Below, piece by piece: positions 26,949-35,890 of a stretch of DNA of 64,000 nt. A program made the translations under genes and the position numbers. Numbering within the stretch: the first letter of the stretch is position 1; each line of letters begins with the position of its first letter. Source of the stretch: Gluconacetobacter liquefaciens (GTDB lineage: Bacteria > Pseudomonadota > Alphaproteobacteria > Acetobacterales > Acetobacteraceae). Where the stretch lies: positions 270,152 to 334,151 of the forward strand of contig NZ_QQAW01000005.1 in NCBI RefSeq assembly GCF_003350405.1, written 5' to 3'. The notes beneath the pieces were generated by a model. That model saw only the letters and a program-made list of their open reading frames with translations, was not told where the DNA came from and made no database searches.

Positions 26949-27836
26949 TTACGGTTTTGGCCGCACGGGCACTGGCACGTTGCACAACGCGACGCCGTTG
27001 GCGGGACGGACGAAGAACGGGTCTGTGCGGTTGGCACGGGCGTTCAGGTATTCCGTGAATGTGGGGCTGTCGGTGCGCATGACCTGAAGATGCGGCTGAC
27101 TGGCGCGGGGCAGGTCGGCGGCGAGCGATATGTTCCGGATTGCGACGTTCTGATCCTTGCTGGCGTAAAAGCCTAGGGCGGCCGTGCCGCGCGGCAAGGC
27201 GCCGAAATGCTCCATGCCGGTGAGAACACGCCCTACGACGGCGAGATTGCGGTCGAGCTGGCGGGGGGCTTCGCTGTTGACGGCGTACAGTTCCTGCCCG
27301 TCGCCGGTATCGGGGGGCATGTCGCGGCCGGCGCCGACCATGCCGTAGCAATGGGGAAGCCAGACGCGGTCGCCCTCGGCGGCGATGGGCCACCCTGACC
27401 AGAAGCCGGACGACGGCGCGTAGGGATCGGGAAAGCCGAGCGGACGAATGGCGATATCCTGACGCGCGCGATCATATTCCGCTGGCGGATGGGCGACGAA
27501 GCCTGCGGGTGGCTTGGCCTTTCCGTCGCGGGTGGTCCATTGCACGACGTAATTGTCCTGCACGCGGACGATCGCGCCGCCGTCCCACCCGTGGGCGCGG
27601 GCCTGGCGCACGATATTGCCGGTGTGGACCGGTGCGAACTGGGGGGCGAGTTCGATCGTCACCTGCGCGCCGTCGGCCAGTGTCATGACCAGCAGCCGGT
27701 CCGGCGGGACATCGGCCCAGGCGGCATCCGGCGCGTGGGCCACGATTTCGGCGGGGGTGGGGTTTGGCGCTGCGGCGGCGATATTCGGCAGGAGCAGGGT
27801 GAGGATCGGCAGGAAACGGCGCATGAAGACGATCAT
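26949..27836 (-). CDS. Exported cyclophilin-type peptidyl-prolyl isomerase
   Basis: About 295 aa. Signal peptide MRRFLPILTLLLPNIAAAA, then a cyclophilin-like domain. It begins DRLLVMTLADGAQVTIELAP, contains VQDNYVVQWT in place of the usual VxxGFMxQGGD, and ends with VVGRVLTGMEHFGALPRG. Residues between about 110 and 200 are longer than in minimal cyclophilins, and the canonical catalytic Arg/Gln motif is altered, so activity is uncertain. A periplasmic folding role is inferred. Starts at 27836 (MIVFMRR) and 27824 (MRR) are both possible. Confidence 0.75.
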   Translation of the reverse strand: MIVFMRRFLPILTLLLPNIAAAAPNPTPAEIVAHAPDAAWADVPPDRLLVMTLADGAQVTIELAPQFAPVHTGNIVRQARAHGWDGGAIVRVQDNYVVQWTTRDGKAKPPAGFVAHPPAEYDRARQDIAIRPLGFPDPYAPSSGFWSGWPIAAEGDRVWLPHCYGMVGAGRDMPPDTGDGQELYAVNSEAPRQLDRNLAVVGRVLTGMEHFGALPRGTAALGFYASKDQNVAIRNISLAADLPRASQPHLQVMRTDSPTFTEYLNARANRTDPFFVRPANGVALCNVPVPVRPKP

Positions 27837-28135
27837 GCCTGCTGCGAAAGGATTACGGCAAGCATGAAAACGGAGGATTGCCGCGTCTGTCCTTGATTGT
27901 CGCCGACCTGTCGTATGGTTGCCGGAGTGGACGCATTCCACGGGTGCCGTTGCCGCGCGGTGTTTCCCGCCAGTCATCGGGGCTGCGTTGCACCTGTATT
28001 ATTCTGGCAACAGTTTGTGATTATATTCCATCGTATATGGATCTATGCATGGCGGTATATAGACAGGCCCGGAATGGTGGTGGCAAAAAAGACACAACTT
28101 ACGGTCTTTGTTCATAATCCGGGCGCGCCAGATCC

Positions 28136-30502
28136 ATGCATCATCGCTTTTCTCCCTTTTTCATCGCCGGAACATTTGGCGCCTTTCTGTTGACCACTTC
28201 GGCGCTGGCCGCGCCGACTGTTTCCACGCAGGGCAAGACCGGTAGCCATGCTCCCGGCAAGACGGCGGCCAAGGCGCGCGCCGCCGGAACGCGGGCTGTC
28301 AAGGCACCGGCCGGCGTGGCCCCCATTGCCGGGATACTGGATGGTTCCAACGGTGAAACGGTCACCGTCCTTGGTCATCACGCGGCGGATGGCACGGCCG
28401 CCAAATACATGAACAAGACCGTTTATCTGGGGCCGCTGGGCAATCGGGACACGCTGGATACGCCTTATTCCATCATGGGCGTTCCGCATGATGTCGTGGT
28501 CAACCAGCAGATCCGCAACATCAACGACATGGCGCAGTACCTGCCTTCGGTGCAGCTCGAGATCCGGGGCGACCCCAATACGTCTCGTCCGCAGTCACGC
28601 GGGTTCGAGGCCGATGTGGTTGCCAACTCGCGCCTCGACGGGCTGAACGTGGTCTCCACCACGCCTTATCCGGCGGAATGGGTCGATAACCTGCAAGTCC
28701 TCAACGGGTTGGCGGGCGCGATGTATGGGCCGGAGAATCCGGCTGGCGTCTTTGAATATACGCTCAAGCGCCCGACTGACCGGCGGACCGAGCGGCTTTC
28801 GGTCGGTGCGGATTCCATCGGCACGCCCATCGTCAATGGCGATATCTCGGGGCGCGTCGGCCGGAATGGCTGGTTCGGCTACCGACTGAACATGCTGCAT
28901 GCCGATGGCACGGGCTATGCGTCGGGAAGCTCGATCCGGCGTGAGATGGTCAGCGCGGATTTCGATATCCATCTGGATGACAGGACGGTGATCGAACTCG
29001 ATGCCAGCCATTATACCTATGCCGCGCGTGGCCTTGCCCCCGGCTTTGGTATTCCGGCCGGTACTGCCGCCAATCCGACCGGTATCGGCGGGCAGTTGCC
29101 CGAAGCACCGGACCTGGGCAGGCGCCTGGCGCCGGGCTGGAGCGGCTATAACATGGAGACCAATACGTTCCTGGCCAAGGTCCGGCACCAGATCAACGAT
29201 GACTGGAGCTTTACGCTGGGCGGGCTTTACCAGGATGCCATGCGGCAGTCCTTCGGGATCAGCGATACGCTGACCGCGACCGGCGGTACGGATGGATTCT
29301 ATTCTTCGCGAGCCACGGCGACCACGACGGCCAATGACTTCCGCGTCGGCAGCAACATGGCGTATTTCAACGGCCGTGTTTATACCGGCCCGGTCAGGCA
29401 TGATCTGGTGATCGGCACCAATGGCTACATGATGGGGAACTACAATCCTGTCAGGGGGGTGACGCCCGCGCAGAGCCTTGGAACATACAATATGTATGGG
29501 GATGCCCCCACCAACGGCAGGCAGCCTTATTATGAGGGGCGCTACAAATCCAGCAGCATCGTCAGCCAGTCCTTTATCGTGGGGGACACGCTGACGATCG
29601 ATAAACACTGGTCGATCATGGGGACGCTCGCCTGGAGCTGGCTTGACCAGAAGGGTGCGCTGAATGCCAGCAGTGCGCTGCGGAAAACCTTTTCGGCCAA
29701 TGCGGCCTTTAGCCCGACGACCAGCCTGATGTACAAGCCGACGGACAACCAGACCCTCTATTTTACCTATGGGCGGTCGGTCGAGGCTGGGCCGGTGACG
29801 CCGAACAGCCAGTATTATACCAATACGAACATCGCATTGCCGATTGCGCATGCGGAGGAATATGAGGTTGGCTATAAGCTGCGTTATCAGAAAATGCAGC
29901 TTAACGTCGCTGGTTTCCGCATGACGTCGCCTTATGCGATGTATGTTGCGGCGGCGAATGGCACATGCGCCGGCGGCACGACCTGCCAGACCTATACTTA
30001 TGGCGGCACGCAGCGCAATTATGGTGTGGAAGCGCAGGTTTCGGGCGAGGTTCTGCCGAACCTTTCCGTTCTTGCCGGTATGACGTGGCTGGATGCGGAG
30101 CTGGTCGGCAGTAAAACCGCTGCCTACAACAACAAGGAGATCGTCGGCGCGGCGCCGTTGCAGGCCAGCCTGCTGCTGGATTATCGCCTGCCGGCACGGT
30201 GGGGTTCCTTTGCGTCGGGCTGGGCGTTCAATGCCGGTGTCCATTACATGGGCAACCGCGCGGCCAACGTGACCAATACGCTGCATACCGGGTCTTACAC
30301 GACGCTGGAACTGGGCACGCGCTATGCCTTCCACGTCGCCCGCTTTCCGTGGGTTGCGCGGTTCGGCGTCAGCAACGTGACCAACGAGCGGTATTGGGCG
30401 TCGGTCTATACCGGTGCGCCGAGTGGGACGTCGGGTGCGGCATCGACCCTGTATGCAGGGCTGCCGCGTGTGTATCACTTCACCCTGTCGGCGGAGTTCT
30501 GA
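28136..30502 (+). CDS. TonB-dependent siderophore-type receptor
   Basis: 788-aa outer-membrane receptor. Signal peptide to about residue 26, an Ala/Lys/Gly-rich linker (about 30-70), then a plug with YSIMGVPHDVVVNQQIRNINDM, RGF and NGLAGAMYGPENPAG, all typical of the ferrichrome/pyoverdine-type siderophore receptors. The 22-strand barrel ends with VYHFTLSAEF and a C-terminal Phe. It imports ferric siderophores with TonB-ExbBD energy. No ferric-siderophore ABC transporter is adjacent, and I see no clear Fur box in the 300 bases upstream (27837-28135), which hold no gene. Confidence 0.87.
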   Translation: MHHRFSPFFIAGTFGAFLLTTSALAAPTVSTQGKTGSHAPGKTAAKARAAGTRAVKAPAGVAPIAGILDGSNGETVTVLGHHAADGTAAKYMNKTVYLGPLGNRDTLDTPYSIMGVPHDVVVNQQIRNINDMAQYLPSVQLEIRGDPNTSRPQSRGFEADVVANSRLDGLNVVSTTPYPAEWVDNLQVLNGLAGAMYGPENPAGVFEYTLKRPTDRRTERLSVGADSIGTPIVNGDISGRVGRNGWFGYRLNMLHADGTGYASGSSIRREMVSADFDIHLDDRTVIELDASHYTYAARGLAPGFGIPAGTAANPTGIGGQLPEAPDLGRRLAPGWSGYNMETNTFLAKVRHQINDDWSFTLGGLYQDAMRQSFGISDTLTATGGTDGFYSSRATATTTANDFRVGSNMAYFNGRVYTGPVRHDLVIGTNGYMMGNYNPVRGVTPAQSLGTYNMYGDAPTNGRQPYYEGRYKSSSIVSQSFIVGDTLTIDKHWSIMGTLAWSWLDQKGALNASSALRKTFSANAAFSPTTSLMYKPTDNQTLYFTYGRSVEAGPVTPNSQYYTNTNIALPIAHAEEYEVGYKLRYQKMQLNVAGFRMTSPYAMYVAAANGTCAGGTTCQTYTYGGTQRNYGVEAQVSGEVLPNLSVLAGMTWLDAELVGSKTAAYNNKEIVGAAPLQASLLLDYRLPARWGSFASGWAFNAGVHYMGNRAANVTNTLHTGSYTTLELGTRYAFHVARFPWVARFGVSNVTNERYWASVYTGAPSGTSGAASTLYAGLPRVYHFTLSAEF

Positions 30503-30520
30503 GGCCCTGGTTCTGGGGCG

Positions 30521-31516
30521 CTAGACCCCGTTTTCGGGCAGGCAGTCCGCGAGGCCGCGTAGTCTGGCGGACTGCCTCTGGTGAACCGAGACGCATGTCA
30601 GCACGCTGAGGACGATAAGCGCGAAGGCTGCCATTTCGGGCATGCGGGGCCACCGGCCTTCCCACAGGAAACCGTAGAGCAGGGCGAACAGGGTTTCGAA
30701 CAGGATCATCTGTCCCGTCATGGTCAGCGGCACGAGGCGGCTCATGCGGTTCCAGAGGGCATTGCCGAAGAGGGAGGCGGCAATGGCGACCGTCAGCGAG
30801 ACGCTGCCGAACCTTATCCATTGTTCCGGGCTGTGAAGACGGTGGCCGTCCAGAACGGCCAGCGGAAGCAGCAGGATGGCCTGTGTGCCGGTCATCAGCC
30901 CCACGAGCAGGTTCCAGTCATGACCGGACACCGCGGGCAGGCGCGCCAGGCAGCGCGTGTTGCCGACGGCATAGGCGGTCCATGAAGCGAGGGCTGCCAG
31001 GGCGCACAGCAGGCCGGTCATGGATTGGCGTGTCGCGCCGGGGGCGGCGAGGGCCTGCCAGCCAATGCAGGCCGCCCCGGCCGCGCAGAGCAGGAGGGAA
31101 GGCAGCAGCGCCGCAAGAGAGACGGCCCCCTTGTCCCTGCTGCCGATGATCGTGACCGCGACGGGAAGAAACCCGATGACCAGTGAGGTCAGGGCGATGC
31201 CGCCGGTCTGTACCGCCATGGAAAGCAGGATGTAATAAAGCGTGTTGCCGAACAGGGAGAGCCAGAAGAGGGCGAGCCAGTTGCGCCGGTGCATGCCCTG
31301 TATCAGGCCATTCCAGCGCGGTGCGATCAGGATGGCGGAGAGAGCGCCGTAGGCCAGGTAGCGACCGGTCGCCAGTTGCAGGGGCGTGAACGTGCCGACG
31401 AGTTGCGGGGCGAGGAAGACCAGCCCCCAGAGGGCGCCCGCACCCGCGCCACAAAGCATGCCGAGCGGGATGTTGTGGCCGCTCCCCGCGTGTGTTCCTG
31501 CCTCGGCCATGCTCAT
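30521..31516 (-). CDS. EamA/DMT-family transporter
   Basis: 331-aa polytopic membrane protein with ten predicted helices arranged as two EamA halves. The first contains ALWGLVFLAPQLVG and the second ALASWTAYAVGNTRC. Members export amino acids and other metabolites. The ATG at 31516 follows GGGAG at nine bases. It is divergent from an Lrp/AsnC regulator 91 bases away, a pairing typical of amino-acid exporters and their effector-sensing regulators. It converges on the TonB receptor gene with an 18-base gap. Confidence 0.85.
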   Translation of the reverse strand: MSMAEAGTHAGSGHNIPLGMLCGAGAGALWGLVFLAPQLVGTFTPLQLATGRYLAYGALSAILIAPRWNGLIQGMHRRNWLALFWLSLFGNTLYYILLSMAVQTGGIALTSLVIGFLPVAVTIIGSRDKGAVSLAALLPSLLLCAAGAACIGWQALAAPGATRQSMTGLLCALAALASWTAYAVGNTRCLARLPAVSGHDWNLLVGLMTGTQAILLLPLAVLDGHRLHSPEQWIRFGSVSLTVAIAASLFGNALWNRMSRLVPLTMTGQMILFETLFALLYGFLWEGRWPRMPEMAAFALIVLSVLTCVSVHQRQSARLRGLADCLPENGV

Positions 31517-31607
31517 GACGTTTTTCTCCCTCTGTGGCGAGACATATCATCGCGAAAGTGGGTTTTGTGCTCTTGATCGGCAGTCGGAATGCAACAAAAA
31601 CTCGGTC

Positions 31608-32090
31608 ATGAGCAGAAAAAACGCACCGGGGTCGCTGGACGCGTTCGACAGGGCCATCCTGCGGATCGTGCAGCGGGACAACAGGATGCCGCAGCGGCAG
31701 ATCGCGGAGCGGGTCAATCTTTCCGCCGCCGCCGTGCAGCGGCGCATTGCTGCCATGGAGAAGGCCGGCATCATCATCGGCAATCATGCCGTGGTGGATG
31801 TTCGTGCCGTCAGTCTGGGCATTACCGCCATCGTCGAGGTCTATCTGAAGGACGAGCGCCTGGAGACGGTCGACAATGCCAAGGCGCTCTTCCGGAACGC
31901 GCCGGAAGTGCAGCAATGTTATTATGTGACCGGTGGCGTCAGTTTCATGCTGATTATCGTTTCCGCGGACATGACGTCCTATGAAGCGACCACGCGCCGC
32001 CTGTTTGCGCAGAACGATTCGGTCGCCGGCTATCGTTCGCTGATTGCGCTGGACAGGGTGAAGGCAGGAAGCGAAATCGTCATTCCGTGA
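31608..32090 (+). CDS. Lrp/AsnC-family transcriptional regulator
   Basis: 160 aa. N-terminal AsnC-type HTH (FDRAILRIVQRDNRMPQRQIA, then LSAAAVQRRIAAMEKAG), followed by a RAM effector domain (ITAIVEVYLKDE, and CYYVTGGVSFMLIIVSADM). The ATG at 31608 gives the family-typical length. It is divergent from the EamA exporter gene, so control of that exporter in response to an amino acid is likely. Confidence 0.88.
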   Translation: MSRKNAPGSLDAFDRAILRIVQRDNRMPQRQIAERVNLSAAAVQRRIAAMEKAGIIIGNHAVVDVRAVSLGITAIVEVYLKDERLETVDNAKALFRNAPEVQQCYYVTGGVSFMLIIVSADMTSYEATTRRLFAQNDSVAGYRSLIALDRVKAGSEIVIP

Positions 32091-32133
32091 TATCCGCGTC
32101 CTGCCTCGGGGTCAGCGATGCTGCGTGGGTGCG

Positions 32134-33756
32134 TCAGGCATGCAGGCCGGGTGCCTCGCGGCCGGTGCGGGCGACATATTCGGTATAGCCGCCATCATAA
32201 CGGTGGAGCCCTTCCGGTGTCAGTTCCAGGACGCGGTTGGACAGGGCGGCGAGGAAATGCCGGTCGTGGGAGACGAACAGCATCGTGCCGTCATAATCGG
32301 CCAGGGCGGTGATCAGCATTTCCTTGGTCGCGATGTCGAGATGGTTGGTCGGTTCGTCGAGCACCAGGAAGTTCGGCGGGTCGTACAGCATCAGGGCCAG
32401 GACCAGCCGGGCCTTCTCGCCGCCGGAGAGCACGCGGCAGACCTTGTCGATATCGTCGCCGGAGAAGCCGAAGCCACCGGCCAGTGCCCGGAGCGAGCCC
32501 TGGGGGGCGAGGGGGAAGGCGTCGTTCAGGGTTTCGAAGATGGTCCGGCTGCCGTCGAGCAGATCCATGGCGTGCTGGGCGAAATAGCCCATCTTGACGC
32601 TGCCGCCGAGCGTGACCGTGCCGGCATCGGGCTCGGTAGTGCCGGTTACCAGTTTCAGCAGGGTGGATTTACCGGCGCCGTTGACGCCGAGCACGCAGCA
32701 GCGTTCCTGCCGGCGGATCAGCAGGTCGAGATCCTTGTAGATCACCCGGCTGCCGTATGATTTGTCCACGCCGCGCAGATTGACGACCGCGTCGCCCGAG
32801 CGTGGGGCCTGCGGAAAGGTGAAGGAGAGGGTCTGGCGGCGCTTGGGGGGCTCGACCCGGTCGATCTTGTCGAGTTTCTTCACCCGGCTTTGCACCTGCG
32901 CGGCGTGGGAGGCGCGGGCCTTGAAGCGTTCGATGAAGGCGACTTCCTTTGCCAGCATGGCCTGCTGGCGGTCGAACTGCGCCTGCTGCTGCTTTTCGTT
33001 CATGGCGCGCTGCTGCTCGTAGAACTCGTAATCGCCCGAGAAGCTGGTCAGCGTGCCGCCGTCGATCTCGATCACCTTGTTGATGATCCTGTTCATGAAG
33101 GCGCGGTCATGCGAGGTCATCAGCAGGGCGCCGTCGTAACCGGCGAGGAACTGCTCCAGCCAGATCAGGCTTTCCAGGTCGAGATGGTTGCTGGGTTCGT
33201 CGAGCAGCATCACGTCCGGCTTCATCAGCAGGATGCGGGCCAGAGCCACGCGCATCTTCCACCCGCCCGACAGGCGGCCCACGTCGCCGTCCATCATCTC
33301 CTGGCTGAAGCCCAGTCCGTGCAGGACTTCGCGCGCGCGGCCTTCCAGCGCGTAGCCGCCCAGTTCCTCGAAGCGGGCCTGGACCTCGCCGAACCGTTCG
33401 AGGATGGCATCCAGTTCGTCGAACCGCTCCGGGTCGGCCATCGCGGTTTCCAGTTCGGCCAGTTCCGCCCCGATCTCGGCCACCGGGCCGGCCCCGTTCA
33501 TCACCTCGGCGACCGCGCTGCGGCCGGACATCTCGCCCACATCCTGGTTGAAGAAGCCGACCGAAACGCCGCGGTCGGTCAGGACCTGGCCTTCATCGGG
33601 TTCTTCCTGGCCGGTGATCAGGCGGAACAGCGTCGTCTTGCCCGCGCCGTTCGGCCCGACCAGCCCGATCTTCTCGCCTTTTTGCAGCGCCGCCGAAGCC
33701 TCGATGAAGATGACGCGATGGCCGTTATGCTTGCTGATAGTGTCGAGACGGATCAT
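32134..33756 (-). CDS. ABC-F family ribosome-associated ATPase
   Basis: 540-aa soluble protein with two ABC ATPase domains and no membrane segment. Walker A motifs are GPNGAGKTT and GVNGAGKST, signatures are LSGGWKMRVALA and LSGGEKARLVLA, and both Walker B/H-loops are intact (LLDEPSNHLDL with SHDR, and VLDEPTNHLD with SHDR). The interdomain linker (about 240-310) is highly charged, as expected for the P-site tRNA interaction motif. The group is closest to YbiT/Uup-type translation factors. The closest subfamily was not determined. Confidence 0.88.
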   Translation of the reverse strand: MIRLDTISKHNGHRVIFIEASAALQKGEKIGLVGPNGAGKTTLFRLITGQEEPDEGQVLTDRGVSVGFFNQDVGEMSGRSAVAEVMNGAGPVAEIGAELAELETAMADPERFDELDAILERFGEVQARFEELGGYALEGRAREVLHGLGFSQEMMDGDVGRLSGGWKMRVALARILLMKPDVMLLDEPSNHLDLESLIWLEQFLAGYDGALLMTSHDRAFMNRIINKVIEIDGGTLTSFSGDYEFYEQQRAMNEKQQQAQFDRQQAMLAKEVAFIERFKARASHAAQVQSRVKKLDKIDRVEPPKRRQTLSFTFPQAPRSGDAVVNLRGVDKSYGSRVIYKDLDLLIRRQERCCVLGVNGAGKSTLLKLVTGTTEPDAGTVTLGGSVKMGYFAQHAMDLLDGSRTIFETLNDAFPLAPQGSLRALAGGFGFSGDDIDKVCRVLSGGEKARLVLALMLYDPPNFLVLDEPTNHLDIATKEMLITALADYDGTMLFVSHDRHFLAALSNRVLELTPEGLHRYDGGYTEYVARTGREAPGLHA

Positions 33757-33854
33757 GGGGCCTCAGATGCCGAAGGGGAGGGCGGAACGGGAGCGCCCTT
33801 ATTGCGCAGCCCTTGCGGGCCGTAAACCGCAGGAGGGCATGTGCAAGGGACGCT

Positions 33855-34448
33855 TTACAGGAAAGAGAGGACTTCCAGCAGTCCGTTGCTGAGCCCGTGA
33901 CAGAGGGCGGTGGTGAGATAGGGGCGGTAATGCCGGCGGACGGATTTGTAGTAGGTGAGGCTGAAGAGGCTGCCGGATACCAACCCGATGACGAGGGCAT
34001 CGGAGAATGAGTGATCGGTGAAAATGCCGTTTTTCTTCTTGGGTAGATGCAGAACGAAGAAAATGAGATCCGACAGGATGATGTAGAATATCAGTCTTGT
34101 CCTGTTCGTCTGCTTCCAGTGTGGCGAGAAGATAAGTTTATAGCCGAAATGGAATATTGATGTTTCCATCAAGGGTCCCGTGAAAAGAAAATCCACGAAT
34201 AATGCGACGAGGCCGGGCTGTTCAGTTTGGGAAGGATCGGCACCCGACTGCGCTGACAGGACAAGGAGACATGGTAAATTCAAGGCGAAGTCGACAAGCG
34301 CCATCTTGACGGCGAGTAAATAGCCTATTCGTAGATTTCGTGGCCGGGTTTCGGCTGTCGATGTGTTCGGGAGCAGGGTCTGACCGGGATCGGGGGTTGT
34401 GAGGTTCCGCGCGGCGCGGCGGAACGTTGCGGAGAGGCTGGTTGTCAT
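33855..34448 (-). CDS. Membrane protein with degenerate CPBP-type motifs
   Basis: 197 aa with about four to five hydrophobic segments. Remnants of the CAAX-protease/bacteriocin-processing (CPBP) pattern can be seen: GPLMETSIFHFGYK where motif 1 (EExxxR) would be, FFVLH (FxxxH) for motif 2, and HGLSN (HxxxN) for motif 3. The double glutamate is missing, so protease activity is doubtful. Base composition is visibly lower in GC than in its neighbours, which suggests acquisition by transfer or relaxed constraint. It lies 37 bases upstream of mtnK on the same strand. Function unknown. Confidence 0.5.
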   Translation of the reverse strand: MTTSLSATFRRAARNLTTPDPGQTLLPNTSTAETRPRNLRIGYLLAVKMALVDFALNLPCLLVLSAQSGADPSQTEQPGLVALFVDFLFTGPLMETSIFHFGYKLIFSPHWKQTNRTRLIFYIILSDLIFFVLHLPKKKNGIFTDHSFSDALVIGLVSGSLFSLTYYKSVRRHYRPYLTTALCHGLSNGLLEVLSFL

Positions 34449-34485
34449 TCAGGCCCCGTCAGGGAACGCATTTCGGGCCGCTTCT

Positions 34486-35730
34486 TCAGTCGGCACGATC
34501 GGCGGCAAGCGTGCCGAGCGCCGCGATGGTGGATGTGTGTTCGGGGTGGGCCAGCAGGTCCTGGGCCAGGCGCAGGGCGGCTTCCTGTCTTGCCGCGCGG
34601 GTCGTGCGGTCGGCGATCACGTCGAAATCGGCGACGTGGGCGTAGCCGGTGAGGCGGCGGATGATCTCCAGGGCTGCGAAGGCGATCGTGTCGGTTTCGA
34701 TGTCGTCGAGAAACTGGGTCTGTACCTGTTGCAGGGATGTGGGATCGTCGCGGAACAGGGGGGCGGCGTAGGCGTCGCCGGATTGGGAATGGGCGACCGC
34801 GTTGGTCCAGAGGGTGGTGAAATCCTGCCGGAAATGGGTCCAGAATTGCGTGATGTCGCGTAGTGCGCGGGTGCGGCCTTCTGGCGTGGGGGTGGCGAAC
34901 AGGTGCATCAGCAGGTTGCCGACGAACAGGCCGCAATCGAAGCCGATCGGGCCGGGGAGGGCGAATTCGCCGTCGATGACGCGGGTATCATGGTTCGCGA
35001 CCATGACCGAGCCCGTGTGCAGGTCGCCGTGCAGCAGGGCCTGCTGGCAGGTGAGGAAGCGGGCCTGCATCTGGCCGACGCGGCGGCGCACGGCCGGGTC
35101 GGCGCGCAGGTTCGCCACGATCGGGTCCAGTTCCGGGCTGAGCCAGTGGTTGCGCGGGTGGGCGTGGTAGGGGTCGGTCAGCACCAGATCGACGGTGATG
35201 CGGGTGAGGGTGTGGTTGCGGGCGAAGGGGGCCAGCAGGGCCGATGATGCCTCGAATTTGAGGGCCAGCGGCGAGGTCTGGAACGTGGCGCGGGCCACGA
35301 AGCGGCCGATGGCGGCGGCGGCTTCCGGCCAGTCACCGCCCTGCATCAGCCCGTGGCGCAGTACCACATGGTCGTTCAGGCTTTCGACCACCAGCACGAA
35401 CAGGTCGGGGTCGAAATGCAGCAGTTCGGTCGTGAGATTGCCGACATGGGGGCGGACGGCGCGCAGATAGGCGGCCTCGAATGCCGTGCGGTCCAGCGGC
35501 ATCTTCCAGTTCGGGTCCACCCGGACGTGGGGCAGGGACTGCTTGAAGCAGACACCGCCGGCCGGGCCGTCGATCAGGAACACATTGTTGAGGTTACCGT
35601 CACTGACCTCGCTCACCCGCCAGTCGTCCGGCTGGCCGCCCAGGCGTGTCGCGAGGGCGGGTTGGGCGGCGAGAAACGCGCGGATGCCGGCCGGGTCCAG
35701 TGTGCGGTAGGGCGTGGGGGATCGGGTCAT
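34486..35730 (-). CDS. mtnK: S-methyl-5-thioribose kinase
   Basis: 414-aa kinase of the protein-kinase-like fold that phosphorylates methylthioribose in methionine salvage. The catalytic loop HGDLHTGSVM and the metal loop VIDGEFALPGPIGFDCG are exactly of the MtnK type. The N-terminal nucleotide region SDGNLNNVFLI is also present. The ATG at 35730 gives family length. No mtnA is next to it. It is divergent from the MocR-type regulator, and the operator-like inverted repeat at 35811-35846 lies in the shared intergenic region. Confidence 0.9.
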   Translation of the reverse strand: MTRSPTPYRTLDPAGIRAFLAAQPALATRLGGQPDDWRVSEVSDGNLNNVFLIDGPAGGVCFKQSLPHVRVDPNWKMPLDRTAFEAAYLRAVRPHVGNLTTELLHFDPDLFVLVVESLNDHVVLRHGLMQGGDWPEAAAAIGRFVARATFQTSPLALKFEASSALLAPFARNHTLTRITVDLVLTDPYHAHPRNHWLSPELDPIVANLRADPAVRRRVGQMQARFLTCQQALLHGDLHTGSVMVANHDTRVIDGEFALPGPIGFDCGLFVGNLLMHLFATPTPEGRTRALRDITQFWTHFRQDFTTLWTNAVAHSQSGDAYAAPLFRDDPTSLQQVQTQFLDDIETDTIAFAALEIIRRLTGYAHVADFDVIADRTTRAARQEAALRLAQDLLAHPEHTSTIAALGTLAADRAD

Positions 35731-35810
35731 GCTCTGTGTCTCGTTGGCGGGTCGTCGGTGTGCGGGGAGCATAGCATGCCGGGCGGGGAAGGGCGTGAGG
35801 GAGCATGATG

Positions 35811-35846
35811 CATACAATATCGCGCCCTGATTGCCGGTATTGTATG
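35811..35846. promoter_or_regulatory. Inverted repeat CATACAATA-N18-TATTGTATG, candidate MocR operator
   Basis: Perfect 9-bp arms at 35811-35819 and 35838-35846 sit between divergent mtnK and the MocR gene, 45 bases before the MocR start. The right arm extends to TATTGTATGGA, which occurs again at 37446-37456 upstream of the Nit1C cluster. Likely the autoregulatory site of the MocR protein. Confidence 0.6.
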
Positions 35847-35890
35847 GAGGGACACGTTTCAACCGGCTCTTCTGTGAAAGTCCCTGCCCG

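Noticed and set aside
28136..30502. Fur box upstream of the siderophore receptor
   Set aside because: The 27837-28135 region was read for GATAAT-like hexamers, and no convincing match was found.
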